Below, piece by piece: positions 35,821 through 43,726 of a DNA stretch of 64,000 bases. The stretch is taken from the NCBI RefSeq assembly GCF_003550065.1, contig NZ_QXDC01000003.1:558001-622000 (forward strand), written 5' to 3'. The notes beneath the pieces were generated by a model. That model worked only from the letters and a program-made list of their open reading frames with translations. It made no database searches and had not been told where the DNA came from. Both the position numbers and the translations under genes were made by a program. The number at the start of each line of letters is the position of its first letter. The first letter of the stretch is position 1. Source of the stretch: Hephaestia caeni. Its GTDB lineage: Bacteria > Pseudomonadota > Alphaproteobacteria > Sphingomonadales > Sphingomonadaceae.

Positions 35821-36506
35821 TCAACCCCGCACGCCGTTCAAGGCGCCGCGCGCCGCGGCCTCCATCAACTGCAACCCGCTCCATTGCGCGGGCGTGAGCG
35901 TCCGCCCTGCGAAGTTCAGCCCGGCAGCAACCGCGGTATAGTCGAGCCCGGCCCAATAGACCGCGCCCGACGCCAGCGGCACCGTGCGCCACTGCGTATC
36001 GATTGAGAGGAACGCCTCCACGACAGGCCAGTTTTCGGGCCATATGCCGAACTCCTCCGCGCCGACGTCGCTCAGCGCCGCCACGATCTCTTCCGACATG
36101 CCCCAGCGCCGGGCATCTTCGGCGGCTTCGCCCAGGTCCGCCGCGCCGCCCGTCGCCCAGGCCCGCGCGGCGGCGGTCAGTTTCCCGGCCGCGCCTTGTT
36201 GATCGCCTCGAAATAGCCATTGGAGATCGCGCGGCGGGCCCAGGGCAACGTGAGCAGGCGGTCACGCAGCTCGATCGAAAAGGGGATCGGTTTCTTGTCG
36301 GCGCCCGCGATATCGTCGAGGCGGTGGATCGCGCGGCGCAGGAAATCGGTCGAGCCCGCCACCGTCCCGAGGTCGAATTCGTCGATCTCGTCGGGGACGA
36401 TGACGTTGTAGGTGACGTCGAACGTCTCCTCGCGATAGCCGCCGTCGATCGGCACCATCGCGGTGACGGTGTGCTTGAAGGTCGGATTGTCGGCGACGAT
36501 GAACAT
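35821..36506 (-). CDS. Tail assembly chaperone fusion (gpG-gpT type) by -1 frameshift
   Basis: The shorter chaperone frame (36177-36506) meets the sequence G GGA AAC just before its TGA. Slipping back one base there joins 109 codons to a 119-residue downstream frame that is open without a stop (KLTAAARAWATGGAADLGEA, then MSEEIVAALS) and ends just before the tape-measure gene. The predicted fusion is 228 residues. The downstream part resembles DUF1799-type chaperones. The arrangement is that of lambda G/GT. An ATG at 36099 could also start the downstream part alone. Confidence 0.85.
36177..36506 (-). CDS. Tail assembly chaperone, short form
   Basis: 109 residues (TFKHTVTAMVPIDGGYREET, then DLGTVAGSTDFLRRAIHRLDD), acidic and soluble, matching the gpG-like chaperone upstream of tape measure genes. 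It should coat the tape measure protein before tube assembly. It ends in a frameshift-prone context; see the fusion entry. Confidence 0.82.
   Translation of the reverse strand: MFIVADNPTFKHTVTAMVPIDGGYREETFDVTYNVIVPDEIDEFDLGTVAGSTDFLRRAIHRLDDIAGADKKPIPFSIELRDRLLTLPWARRAISNGYFEAINKARPGN
36180..36186 (-). other. Slippery heptamer GGGAAAC for -1 frameshifting
   Basis: In the zero frame the codons are CCG GGA AAC TGA, so the heptamer reads G GGA AAC with the correct phasing for tandem slippage. The stop codon follows at once. G/C-rich sequence downstream could form a stimulatory structure, but none is assigned. Confidence 0.85.
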
Positions 36507-36522
36507 GCGTGCGTCCTTCAGG

Positions 36523-37491
36523 TCAGGTGAGCGTGATCAGCCACTGGTCGTCGCCTTCGTCGGGCGTCGGCACGAACTGGAGCGGCCATTCGAGGATGTT
36601 CTGGTTCTGCTCGTAGCCGGTGAGCCGCTGCTGGACGGCCGTCGGGAATTCGAGCTTGACCTTGCGGCCCGCGATCGTGCCGTGCTCCAGCACCACCGCC
36701 TTCGCGGTCTGCGTATTGGCGAGCGCGAACGGGTTGTAGGTGGTCAGCGGCACCGCATCGACGCGTGCCGAAAGCTGCTCGGCTTTATCGACGATCAGGA
36801 TCGCCTCGGTGCCGATCAACAGCCGCGGCTGGACATCGCACCCGAGGTTGAACGTCAATTCGCGCAGCGTAAACGGGTCGCCGCCGATCGTGAACACCGG
36901 CGTGTTCGCCTTCGACGCGACCTGCGGCTTCTGGAATTTCGACAAATCGGGCACGATCCGCACGCCCTCGGCGGGCTGGGTCCACAGCCCCGTCAACGTG
37001 ACGCGCGCCGACGGCAGACCCTGCGCCGTCACCGTTGCCACCGCCGTGCCGCGCGCGCCGAGCAGCACATGCTTGGTGTTGCCGATGAAGAAGTAGATCG
37101 AGACCGATTCGTGATCGTCGGAAACCGGCGAATATTCGACCTTGCCGTCTTTCGCCCCGGCCTCCGTCTCCTCGGTCAGCACCTCGGCCACGCCGCACGC
37201 GCGGAGCAGCGCCCCCCAGGGCGGCGGCTCACCTGCGTTCGAGGCGCCCCCGCCGACCAGCTCGATCGAGCCGGTGAGCACCGCGCGCAGCGCCGAAGGG
37301 AAGCGCTCGTTCGCGCCCATGAAGGCGCGCTCGACATTGCGCTCGACGTCATCGCCTTCCATCGGTTGGAGTTGGACGTCGGTCAGCAGCATCGCATCGG
37401 CGGCGCCGGTCGGCGCCGCGTCGGTGGCATAGGTCGTCTCGATCTTGGCGGCGATGATCTTCGAGCGCCATTTGATGGGTGCAATCGCCAT
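36523..37491 (-). CDS. Major tail tube protein
   Basis: 322 residues, beta-rich, of the phage tail tube type common in sphingomonad and rhodobacter Mu-like siphoviruses (start AIAPIKWRSKIIAAKIETTYA with the typical TYATDAAPTGADA-like opening, and a C-terminal FPTAVQQRLTGYEQNQN). It follows the tail terminator and precedes the chaperones, the expected place. No sheath gene lies beside it. Confidence 0.85.
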   Translation of the reverse strand: MAIAPIKWRSKIIAAKIETTYATDAAPTGAADAMLLTDVQLQPMEGDDVERNVERAFMGANERFPSALRAVLTGSIELVGGGASNAGEPPPWGALLRACGVAEVLTEETEAGAKDGKVEYSPVSDDHESVSIYFFIGNTKHVLLGARGTAVATVTAQGLPSARVTLTGLWTQPAEGVRIVPDLSKFQKPQVASKANTPVFTIGGDPFTLRELTFNLGCDVQPRLLIGTEAILIVDKAEQLSARVDAVPLTTYNPFALANTQTAKAVVLEHGTIAGRKVKLEFPTAVQQRLTGYEQNQNILEWPLQFVPTPDEGDDQWLITLT

Positions 37492-37492
37492 G

Positions 37493-37681
37493 TCAGCCCT
37501 CCTGCTTGATCAGCTTGCCGCCGCGCCGCAGCCAGCGGCCGCCGCCCGGCGGGCGTATCCCCTCTACGGCGACGGGCGGGGCGTCGGCCGGCGGCGTCTC
37601 CGTCGTCTCGATCGCATCCGCCGCGGCCGTCTCGGCCTCGGCCATCTCGGCTTCCGGCGTTGCGTCCTTGATCTTCTTCAT
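37493..37681 (-). CDS. Small acidic phage protein
   Basis: 62 residues: an acidic, Ala/Glu/Thr/Pro-rich N-terminal part and a basic tail (GGGRWLRRGGKLIKQEG). The ATG overlaps the preceding stop by 4 nt. Small proteins of this kind often lie between tail terminator and tube. No function known. Confidence 0.6.
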   Translation of the reverse strand: MKKIKDATPEAEMAEAETAAADAIETTETPPADAPPVAVEGIRPPGGGRWLRRGGKLIKQEG

Positions 37682-38118
37682 GGCGTGATCCTCAGTTGAT
37701 CCTCGATCGCGAAATCGAGCTGGTAGGTGAGCGTGCCGGCGGAGAGGCTGAGCAGTTCGCCGCGCGAGAGCGTGAACACGCCGATCGTGTCGTCGTCGGG
37801 CGTCCAGCCGGCGATTCCGCCGACCACCGCGTCGATCAGCGGGTCGAGCGTCGCGAGCCCGGCCGCGCCGGTCGCGTCGCCCGCCGCGCGCACCGCGAGC
37901 AGCACGCCGACGACATGGCTGACGCTCTGCCGATACAGCCCCGTAACCGCGTCGGCCGCACCGCCCTGCAACCCCAGCGGCAGCACGAACGCCGCCGGCG
38001 TCACCTGCGGCAACTGGTTGCGCTGCATCACCTCGGAGAGCTTGGCGGCGCTGTGGACCCGCCCCGCCAGCACCGGCGCCGCCAACGCGACGCGGTCCAT
38101 GACCGCCCCGATCTGCAT
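37678..38118 (-). CDS. Tail terminator-like protein (Mu gp37-like)
   Basis: 146 residues with an alpha/beta composition (DRVALAAPVLAGRVHSAAKL, then LLAVRAAGDATGAAGLATLDP), resembling gp37 of Mu-like phages, a minor protein closing the tail tube. The gene sits between gp36 and the tube gene, as in Mu. It overlaps both neighbours by single or few bases. Confidence 0.75.
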   Translation of the reverse strand: MQIGAVMDRVALAAPVLAGRVHSAAKLSEVMQRNQLPQVTPAAFVLPLGLQGGAADAVTGLYRQSVSHVVGVLLAVRAAGDATGAAGLATLDPLIDAVVGGIAGWTPDDDTIGVFTLSRGELLSLSAGTLTYQLDFAIEDQLRITP

Positions 38119-38546
38119 CAGATATAGCCTTTGAGCGTCTGCTCGGTCAGCGGCCGCTCGCGGTCGTTGGTCACCACGCCGCTATTGCCCGACGCCGCCG
38201 GCTCCAGCCCAGCGACATTCAGACGGATCGTGCCCGCCGCGATGTCGCGCAGGCTCTTGAGCGCCAGCTCGTAATCCTTCTCGATCTTGGGATCGGGCGC
38301 GAAGGTGTGCAGCTTGTAGATCGCGATCGTCAGCGCGAGATCGGTCAGCAGGTCGGGCGTCTCGGCGAGCGGCAGCACGTAACGGCCTGCGAGATAGCCG
38401 TCGATCATCGCATCGGTGTCCGCCAGCGCTCGTGTCACCACGCTCGCATCGATCGCGCCCGCCGGCGGGCTGGCGCGATCGGTGAGCTGGACGAGCATCT
38501 GTTCGCCGAAACGCTCCGAAAGCTGGTCGAGCGTGGCGTAGGCCAT
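38118..38546 (-). CDS. DUF1320 head-tail connector (Mu gp36-like)
   Basis: 142 residues starting MAYATLDQLSERFGEQMLVQ, characteristic of the DUF1320/gp36 family. It is a helical adaptor thought to join the head to the tail. The frame is open upstream, but this ATG gives the family start. Ends with TLKGYI. Overlaps the preceding small membrane gene's start by one base. Confidence 0.88.
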   Translation of the reverse strand: MAYATLDQLSERFGEQMLVQLTDRASPPAGAIDASVVTRALADTDAMIDGYLAGRYVLPLAETPDLLTDLALTIAIYKLHTFAPDPKIEKDYELALKSLRDIAAGTIRLNVAGLEPAASGNSGVVTNDRERPLTEQTLKGYI

Positions 38547-38749
38547 CAATGCGACCCTTCCGACATCCACGCGAACAGCAGCGCGGCGACAAACAGGAAG
38601 CCGAGCACGCCGATGGCCAATGGCCCCGCGAACAGCGCGACCGCGATCGCCCACCACGGCAGCACGCCGGCGGCGACGAACGCCCCGCAGACCGCCGCCG
38701 AGACGAGCGAGATGATGACGATGATCAGGGCGGGGCCGTTGTCGCTCAC
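38546..38749 (-). CDS. Small two-helix membrane protein
   Basis: 67 residues with two hydrophobic segments (about 7-28 and 31-60). Overlaps both neighbours by 1-4 nt, which supports translation. Location in the head operon is odd for a membrane protein; it might be a holin-like or superinfection-exclusion factor, but that is speculation. Confidence 0.6.
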   Translation of the reverse strand: MSDNGPALIIVIISLVSAAVCGAFVAAGVLPWWAIAVALFAGPLAIGVLGFLFVAALLFAWMSEGSH

Positions 38750-39327
38750 GCTTCGGGCTCCGTCCCCGCCTCGCCGACGATCGCCCAGGACAATTCGGGG
38801 TCGGCGTCGATCGCGCGCAGCCCCTCTTCGCCCAGATCGGCGAGCGAGACCCGCACCGGCTCCGCCCCGAACGACCGCCCCGCCCGACGCCGGCCGCGGC
38901 GCGGGCCGGTCACCTCGACGATCAGGCTCGCCGCGGCGTCGTGGTCGAAGATCGCGTCGATGGGTGCGCGCACCGGCGGGCGGGTGCGGGAGGTGTCGGC
39001 GGACGGCTCAACCGCCGACACCCCCACGCTGGCGGCGGATACAGTACCCTCCGCCGCCGCCGGGGCGACGGCCGCCGCCCCGGTGTCATTCCCAGCCGCC
39101 GCGTCGGGCACGCCCCCAGCGGCCGATGCGGTGCCTTCGGCCGCATCCGCCGGATCGAGCGCGGCCGCCGCAGCGCTTCCGGCCTGTTGCGACACGATAG
39201 AGACGCCACTGGTCACAACCGTCGTGTCGGAAACCGACGCCGAGAGCGCGGCGTGACTGGTCGCGACCCCCGTATCCCCCGATTTGGCGGCCCCACCGGC
39301 GTTGCTCGATTGCTTGCGCTTCGTCAT
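38746..39327 (-). CDS. HI1506-like head protein (Mu gp35-like)
   Basis: 193 residues. The first 120 are Ala/Ser/Thr-rich low complexity; the last 70 contain the conserved part (AGRSFGAEPVRVSLADLGEEG, then DPELSWAIVGEAG) of the HI1506-related family found after the capsid gene in Mu-like phages. Probably a minor head or connector-associated protein. The length of the low-complexity part is unusual for the family. Confidence 0.72.
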   Translation of the reverse strand: MTKRKQSSNAGGAAKSGDTGVATSHAALSASVSDTTVVTSGVSIVSQQAGSAAAAALDPADAAEGTASAAGGVPDAAAGNDTGAAAVAPAAAEGTVSAASVGVSAVEPSADTSRTRPPVRAPIDAIFDHDAAASLIVEVTGPRRGRRRAGRSFGAEPVRVSLADLGEEGLRAIDADPELSWAIVGEAGTEPEA

Positions 39328-39342
39328 GTTCCGGTCCTCCGA

Positions 39343-40236
39343 TCAAGCGAGCCAGGGAACGATGAGCAGCTCGGCCGTCCCGCGCCACACATTGGTCGCG
39401 CCGGCCGCGTCGCGCTCGGCGTTGAGCAGTTCGAGCCCCGCGCCTTCGAGGCTCGGCGGCACGATCAGCGTCTTGCCCGAGAGGCCGAGCGGGCGGCCGT
39501 AATCGCCCTTCATCCCCGCCAGCCCGGCGCGCGCCTTCTTGTAATTGTCGGCGTTGAGCGTCTGCTTCGAGCCCCAGGCGAACTGCCAGAAACCGAACCC
39601 GACATTGGCGCGGGCATCGACGCCGTAGACGTTCTCGTTCTGATCGAAGACGTTGTCGTCGGTGTCCTTGTCCTTGGCCACGAACTTGAAGTCGCGGCGC
39701 TTCTGCAAGATCACCGGCTTGAGCACCTGGCTGTCGTCGACCAGATACCAGGCCGTGCCCGCTCCCCCATCGGTATTGGCGACCGACGTTTCCTTGCCGT
39801 CGGCATCGAGCACCGGATGGTCGGTGTCGAAATAGCTCTGGCCGTCGTAGCACGCGGTCGAGAAGCCGAGAGGCAACATCCCCCAGCACAGCGTATCCCA
39901 GAAGCTACCGGAAGATTGACCCATCTGCTCGAACATCGGTGCGTAGAGCCCGATATTGTCGGTCTCGATGTCGTCGCGATTGACCGCGATCGTCATCTCC
40001 CACGGCTCTTCCTTGATCGAATAATCGTGTTCCTGCAGGTTCTGGACGGCGCGCGGGCCGACCCATTTGCGGACGTTGGGCATCTTGCCCAACCACCCGT
40101 ATTTCTGCTCACGCGTGGTCGCCGGCACCGTGGTCGCGATCCGCTGATATTGCGGCTTCGCCATCCCGAGCCCTTTGGAATAGCTCGTGTTGAAGCCGGT
40201 CCGCACCGCGTCCAGATTGGCCCTGTTGATGATCAT
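39343..40236 (-). CDS. Major capsid protein (Mu gpT family)
   Basis: 297 residues of the Mu-like gpT/HK97 type: MIINRANLDAVRTGFNTSY at the start, WLGKMPNVRKWVGPRAVQNL in the first third, and a central DIETDNIGLYAPMFEQMGQ. It is the coat subunit. A good ribosome site precedes the ATG (AAGAAAGGACG). The order protease-scaffold, decoration, capsid is that of Mu. Confidence 0.95.
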   Translation of the reverse strand: MIINRANLDAVRTGFNTSYSKGLGMAKPQYQRIATTVPATTREQKYGWLGKMPNVRKWVGPRAVQNLQEHDYSIKEEPWEMTIAVNRDDIETDNIGLYAPMFEQMGQSSGSFWDTLCWGMLPLGFSTACYDGQSYFDTDHPVLDADGKETSVANTDGGAGTAWYLVDDSQVLKPVILQKRRDFKFVAKDKDTDDNVFDQNENVYGVDARANVGFGFWQFAWGSKQTLNADNYKKARAGLAGMKGDYGRPLGLSGKTLIVPPSLEGAGLELLNAERDAAGATNVWRGTAELLIVPWLA

Positions 40237-40251
40237 CGAAATCGTCCTTTC

Positions 40252-40707
40252 TTAAGCGGCGGGCTTGGCGGCGGCGTCGGCCCACGCCTTGAGCATCGCC
40301 TCGTCGAAGCGCACCCAGACGCCCTGATCGTCGATCATCTCGACGAACCCGGCCGGCGAGCGAGCGGCGCTGCCATCGGTCTTGGCGACGGTGTGATCGT
40401 CGACCGCGAAGCAGACCTCACCGATCTCGGCGATCGTGATCGCGTCGGTGCTGCTCGAATTGTCGAACCGGAACGTGCCGCTGCGATAATCGAGTGCCAC
40501 GTCGCCGGCCGAGCCGTCGTTGACGACGCGTGCCTCAGCACGGCCGACCCCGGTCAACCCGGTCGCGGTCGCGCCCTTGACGAGGTAGCCGGCGGCGTTG
40601 CGCATCACGAGCGCGCCGGCATAAATCGTGGTGCTGGCGGCAACGCCGCCATTGCGGACATCGCCCTGCGCGCGCGGCGTGTTGCGGTCCCCGGTGAGCG
40701 CGGCCAT
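40252..40707 (-). CDS. DUF2190-like decoration protein
   Basis: 151 residues, beta-rich: ALVMRNAAGYLVKGATATGLTG and DVALDYRSGTFRFDNSSSTD. Such DUF2190-type proteins trim or decorate the capsid and commonly lie between scaffold and capsid genes in Mu-like siphoviruses. Overlaps the protease-scaffold stop by one base. Confidence is limited as the family is diverse. Confidence 0.75.
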   Translation of the reverse strand: MAALTGDRNTPRAQGDVRNGGVAASTTIYAGALVMRNAAGYLVKGATATGLTGVGRAEARVVNDGSAGDVALDYRSGTFRFDNSSSTDAITIAEIGEVCFAVDDHTVAKTDGSAARSPAGFVEMIDDQGVWVRFDEAMLKAWADAAAKPAA

Positions 40708-41312
40708 CAGAGCGCCTCCTCTTGATCGGCGCCGGTCGCGGCGCGGGTTTTGCGGTATTCCTCGGGATCGAGACCCATCAGCGCGATGACGCTGGCGTCG
40801 GCCTCGCCGAGATCGGCCTTCGCGCCGCCTTTCGGCGGCTCGCCCACGATCCGCGCGCCCTTGATCACCGGCATCGCCCCGATCATCTTCTCGGTGCGCG
40901 TCGCGTCTTCCATGTGCATTGCGATGTAATCGTCGCGCAGCGGCTTCACGCCGACGCGGCCGGCAGCGATCGCGTCATCGACGAACCGCGTCGCGGCCGT
41001 GCGCGCACCGTCCTCGGTGAGCGCGTTGAGCTTGGTCGTAAGCGCGCCGATCTCGGATTGCAGCGCGACTACGGCGTCGCTTTCGGCGACGTGCTTCGGC
41101 TTGGCGGCAAGCGCCTCGACGCTGACCAGCACGGCGGCCGCATCGGCAGTCTCGGCCAGCCCGGCCGCCTTGGCGATCGGTGCGAGCGCCGATTGCAGCG
41201 CGGTAGCGGCATCGCCCGCGCCGGGCTTCGCCTTGACGGCCGCGATGATCGCGTCGTCGTCGGCAGTGCTGTCGAGGCCCAGCGCCTCGATCAGCCTGGC
41301 TTTGAGGTCCAT
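40707..41312 (-). CDS. Scaffold protein from internal start (Mu gpZ-like)
   Basis: The sequence CAGGAGGAAAATCTGATGGA inside the protease gene is a near-ideal ribosome site 7 nt before an in-frame ATG. The product would be the C-terminal 201 residues (starting MDLKARLIEALGLDS). In Mu the scaffold gpZ is made in this way from within gene I. The strength of the signal argues for real initiation. Confidence 0.75.
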   Translation of the reverse strand: MDLKARLIEALGLDSTADDDAIIAAVKAKPGAGDAATALQSALAPIAKAAGLAETADAAAVLVSVEALAAKPKHVAESDAVVALQSEIGALTTKLNALTEDGARTAATRFVDDAIAAGRVGVKPLRDDYIAMHMEDATRTEKMIGAMPVIKGARIVGEPPKGGAKADLGEADASVIALMGLDPEEYRKTRAATGADQEEAL

Positions 41313-41783
41313 CAGATTTTCCTCCTGGTGCAGGGCGACGAGCCCCTTGAGATTCGGCGTGTTGGTGAGGCTGGCGCGCAGGATGCGGGTGATCACGCCG
41401 TCCTTGCGGTAGGCGATCACCGGACTGACGCCGCGATAGGCTTTATCCTCGGCGAGCTTGCGGCCGGCGCCGGTCCACTCGACCCGCCCCCAGATGCCGC
41501 CGGCCCGCTGTTGCAATTCGACGATCCAGCCACGCGCCGGCGCCGCGCCGCCGTTGGGCGCGGCGAGATCGGTCGCGTGATTTTCGTCGAGCACGATCTT
41601 TTCGCCTGCCGGCAGCGATGCGGCCATCAGCGCCGAGGCGTCGGGCACGCGATATGGGCCGCGCCCGTCGATCGTCGCGACGGCGCCGGCGGGGAGCAGA
41701 TGCAGCCACTCGGGCGCCGAATCGCCATCGGCGATCGGCTGTGCAGCGCAAAGAGCAAGGGATGGCGCGGTCATGCCAACCAT
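40707..41783 (-). CDS. Head maturation protease-scaffold (Mu gpI family)
   Basis: 358 residues. The N-terminal half (about 20-150) is the Mu gpI protease: EKIVLDENHATDLAA and VSPVIAYRKDGVITRI place the likely catalytic Ser and His. The C-terminal half is a helical scaffold rich in Ala/Asp. Two ATGs three codons apart make the start uncertain. Inside the gene is a strong ribosome site and ATG (start at 41312) that would give the scaffold alone. Confidence 0.88.
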   Translation of the reverse strand: MVGMTAPSLALCAAQPIADGDSAPEWLHLLPAGAVATIDGRGPYRVPDASALMAASLPAGEKIVLDENHATDLAAPNGGAAPARGWIVELQQRAGGIWGRVEWTGAGRKLAEDKAYRGVSPVIAYRKDGVITRILRASLTNTPNLKGLVALHQEENLMDLKARLIEALGLDSTADDDAIIAAVKAKPGAGDAATALQSALAPIAKAAGLAETADAAAVLVSVEALAAKPKHVAESDAVVALQSEIGALTTKLNALTEDGARTAATRFVDDAIAAGRVGVKPLRDDYIAMHMEDATRTEKMIGAMPVIKGARIVGEPPKGGAKADLGEADASVIALMGLDPEEYRKTRAATGADQEEAL

Positions 41784-41809
41784 CTGCCCGCTCAGGCGTC
41801 AGGAAAACA

Positions 41810-41827
41810 TGCCCGCCACGGCGGGCA
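41810..41827. promoter_or_regulatory. Hairpin TGCCCGCC/GGCGGGCA between gpG and gpI
   Basis: A short perfect stem with a tiny loop, in the 116-bp gap before the protease gene. Read leftward it is followed by TGTTTTCC. Nearly the same hairpin follows mor at 50107-50128, and a weaker version lies upstream of the portal gene at 45293-45312. It may be a terminator or a regulatory signal of the late transcript. Confidence 0.45.
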
Positions 41828-41899
41828 GGAATACAGGTCGAGCCGCGCCCGCGGCGGCGACACTGCCACCGCGCGCCGCCGAAATCAAAGCCGATCAGA

Positions 41900-42394
41900 T
41901 CAGCCGCCGTCGAGCGCCGGCGCGATCGCCTCGTCGACAATGTCGAGAATGTTGCGTTCATCGGTCTCGGACAGGCCGAGCCAGACGCGCGCCGGGATAT
42001 TCCCCCACGGGATCGGCCGGCCGGCGCCATCGCTGCCGAACGCGCCCTTGGCCGCGCCGCCCTGCATCACGCCCGAATAGATCAGGTTCGAGCCGACCTC
42101 GACCGCCGCCTTCGTCGCCTGCGCGTGGATCTCGGTCGACAACCGCCGCGACGGGCCGATCAGAGGTTTCGGCCGATCGCCATCGCCCATCCGACGATAG
42201 TGTTCGAGCGTCGTCGGGCTCTTCGGCGCCCATTTGCTGCCGTCGGGCGCCTCGCTCGCCGCGAAGCGATCCTTGGTCGCGCCGACCAGATATTCGCCGA
42301 TATCGGTAAAGACCGGCTCCATGTCGTCGAGCGTCGCTTGCGCCTGGCGCAGCGCCTCGGCGATCGGGCGGTCGTTGAAAATCACGCGAAACAT
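41900..42394 (-). CDS. Virion morphogenesis protein (Mu gpG family)
   Basis: 164 residues of the phage virion morphogenesis family (PF05069): FVDIGEYLVGATKDRF-like helix (FTDIGEYLVGATKDRFAAS), then GSKWAPKSPTT and SNLIYSGVMQGG. In Mu gpG acts in head-tail assembly. The ATG follows GAAGAGGAGATAGCG, a clear ribosome site; an upstream in-frame start would add unrelated residues. Confidence 0.9.
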   Translation of the reverse strand: MFRVIFNDRPIAEALRQAQATLDDMEPVFTDIGEYLVGATKDRFAASEAPDGSKWAPKSPTTLEHYRRMGDGDRPKPLIGPSRRLSTEIHAQATKAAVEVGSNLIYSGVMQGGAAKGAFGSDGAGRPIPWGNIPARVWLGLSETDERNILDIVDEAIAPALDGG

Positions 42395-42407
42395 CGCTAT
42401 CTCCTCT

Positions 42408-42530
42408 TCAACGGCAGGCGCGACACGGTGATATTCTCTCGGCCGTAGCACGATCGTCTCGATCGGAGCGCCATGCGGGGTTTCCGGGCAACCGGGTGAG
42501 AGGCCCCGCCGCCTGCCGACCCAGCCTCAC
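42408..42530 (-). CDS. Possible 40-residue peptide after MuF
   Basis: A GTG overlaps the MuF stop (GTGA) and opens a 40-codon frame ending SPCRACR just before the gpG ribosome site. Overlap coupling is the only support. Composition is basic and could be noise. The same 132-bp gap contains a G/C-rich stem candidate (GGGGCCTC near 42512). Confidence 0.25.
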   Translation of the reverse strand: MRLGRQAAGPLTRLPGNPAWRSDRDDRATAERISPCRACR

Positions 42531-43726
42531 GTCGCAGTCCGATCGCCCTTGCCCAGCAACCGCGCGAGTTCGCGGTCGCGCCGCGCTTCGTCCCGGCTCA
42601 GACGCCGGAAACTCGTGACGAACAACCCCAGCTTCGTCTTTGTCGTCTTGACTACCAGCACATGGCCGCCGGCCGCATCGTCCAGAACCTCGCGAATGTA
42701 GATCAGGCTGTCGCCGTCGCGGATAGGTGCGTGCGTCGCCGCGCTCACCACCTGTTGCGCGGACCGGTATTCGGCGATCGTCAGCTCGGGGTGCTTCAGG
42801 TGTTGCTTCGCCACTGTCGCGGCGGAGATGTCGGCAACCGTTCGCTTGGCGCCAATCAGCGCCGCATCTTCCTCGGGGACCCGGACGAGCGGCCACGATC
42901 CCTCCGGGTCTTCCATCCACCGCGCGAACCCATCGCCCAGCCAGTCCTGGATAACCGCGATCGACAATTGGGGCGGCAGTTCGTCGAGCTTACCGCGCAG
43001 CGCGCGCACGGTGGAGACGACGCTCGCGCCGGGCGCATAGCCCCAGCCCTTGCCGATACCCTTGGGCTCGCCCGTCTTGGGATCAGCCCGGTCCCAATCG
43101 GGCGGCAGCTTCTTGTCGGGATCGCCGCCCAGCCGCCGCGCGGCGCGCATCGACCGCGCGCCGAGCACGTAACACGAGCATCCCCAATCCGAGGGCGGGT
43201 AGAATTTGCGCCAAAACGGGTGATCGGGCGGCAGGACGATACCGTCGAACACATGAAGGTGGATGTGGCGGGGATGCACCGACCCGCCGTGACGGTAGAC
43301 CCAAAGCGGGAAGTCACCATCTTCGAGCTGGACGCGCCGGCCGGCCGAATAGCTCGTCGACGCGTTGGTGCGATAGATCGTCCGCGTGCGCCAGGCGCGT
43401 CCGCCCTTGCTATCCTCGCCGGTCCAGCCGTGCCAGCCGTGCCGCTCAACGATTGCCCGGAATTCCTTTCGGAACGCGCCCAGGCTTTTGCCTTCCGCAA
43501 TCGATCCATCGACCGCACCGGCGAGATCGGCGAGCAGGTCCGCCTTTTGCGCACCGGCCACCATGAACGCGCTGTCATGCGCTTCGGCGGTGATGTCATC
43601 CCACCTCTCGGTCGGCACGAGGCGACCGAGCTTCTGGCGGAAGAACGCGATCTGCTCCGGAAACGGCTTTCGAAAGACGCCTGAAACACCGCTCGGCGGC
43701 CCCTCAGGCACGATCATCCACCACAC
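42527..43726 (-). CDS. MuF-type minor head protein with C-terminal nuclease-like domain
   Basis: 399 residues. The MuF/SPP1 gp7 domain spans about 80-190 (RTIYRTNASTSYSAGR, then HPRHIHLHVFDGIVLP and SDWGCSCYV). The last 100 residues (KHPELTIAEYRSAQQVVSAA, GDSLIYIREVLDD, VLVVKTTKTKLGLFVTSFRRL) resemble PBECR-type domains, predicted RNases often fused to MuF. The protein enters the head with DNA and may be delivered to the host. It overlaps the portal end by 23 nt; Met4 is an alternative start. Confidence 0.85.
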   Translation of the reverse strand: MWWMIVPEGPPSGVSGVFRKPFPEQIAFFRQKLGRLVPTERWDDITAEAHDSAFMVAGAQKADLLADLAGAVDGSIAEGKSLGAFRKEFRAIVERHGWHGWTGEDSKGGRAWRTRTIYRTNASTSYSAGRRVQLEDGDFPLWVYRHGGSVHPRHIHLHVFDGIVLPPDHPFWRKFYPPSDWGCSCYVLGARSMRAARRLGGDPDKKLPPDWDRADPKTGEPKGIGKGWGYAPGASVVSTVRALRGKLDELPPQLSIAVIQDWLGDGFARWMEDPEGSWPLVRVPEEDAALIGAKRTVADISAATVAKQHLKHPELTIAEYRSAQQVVSAATHAPIRDGDSLIYIREVLDDAAGGHVLVVKTTKTKLGLFVTSFRRLSRDEARRDRELARLLGKGDRTAT

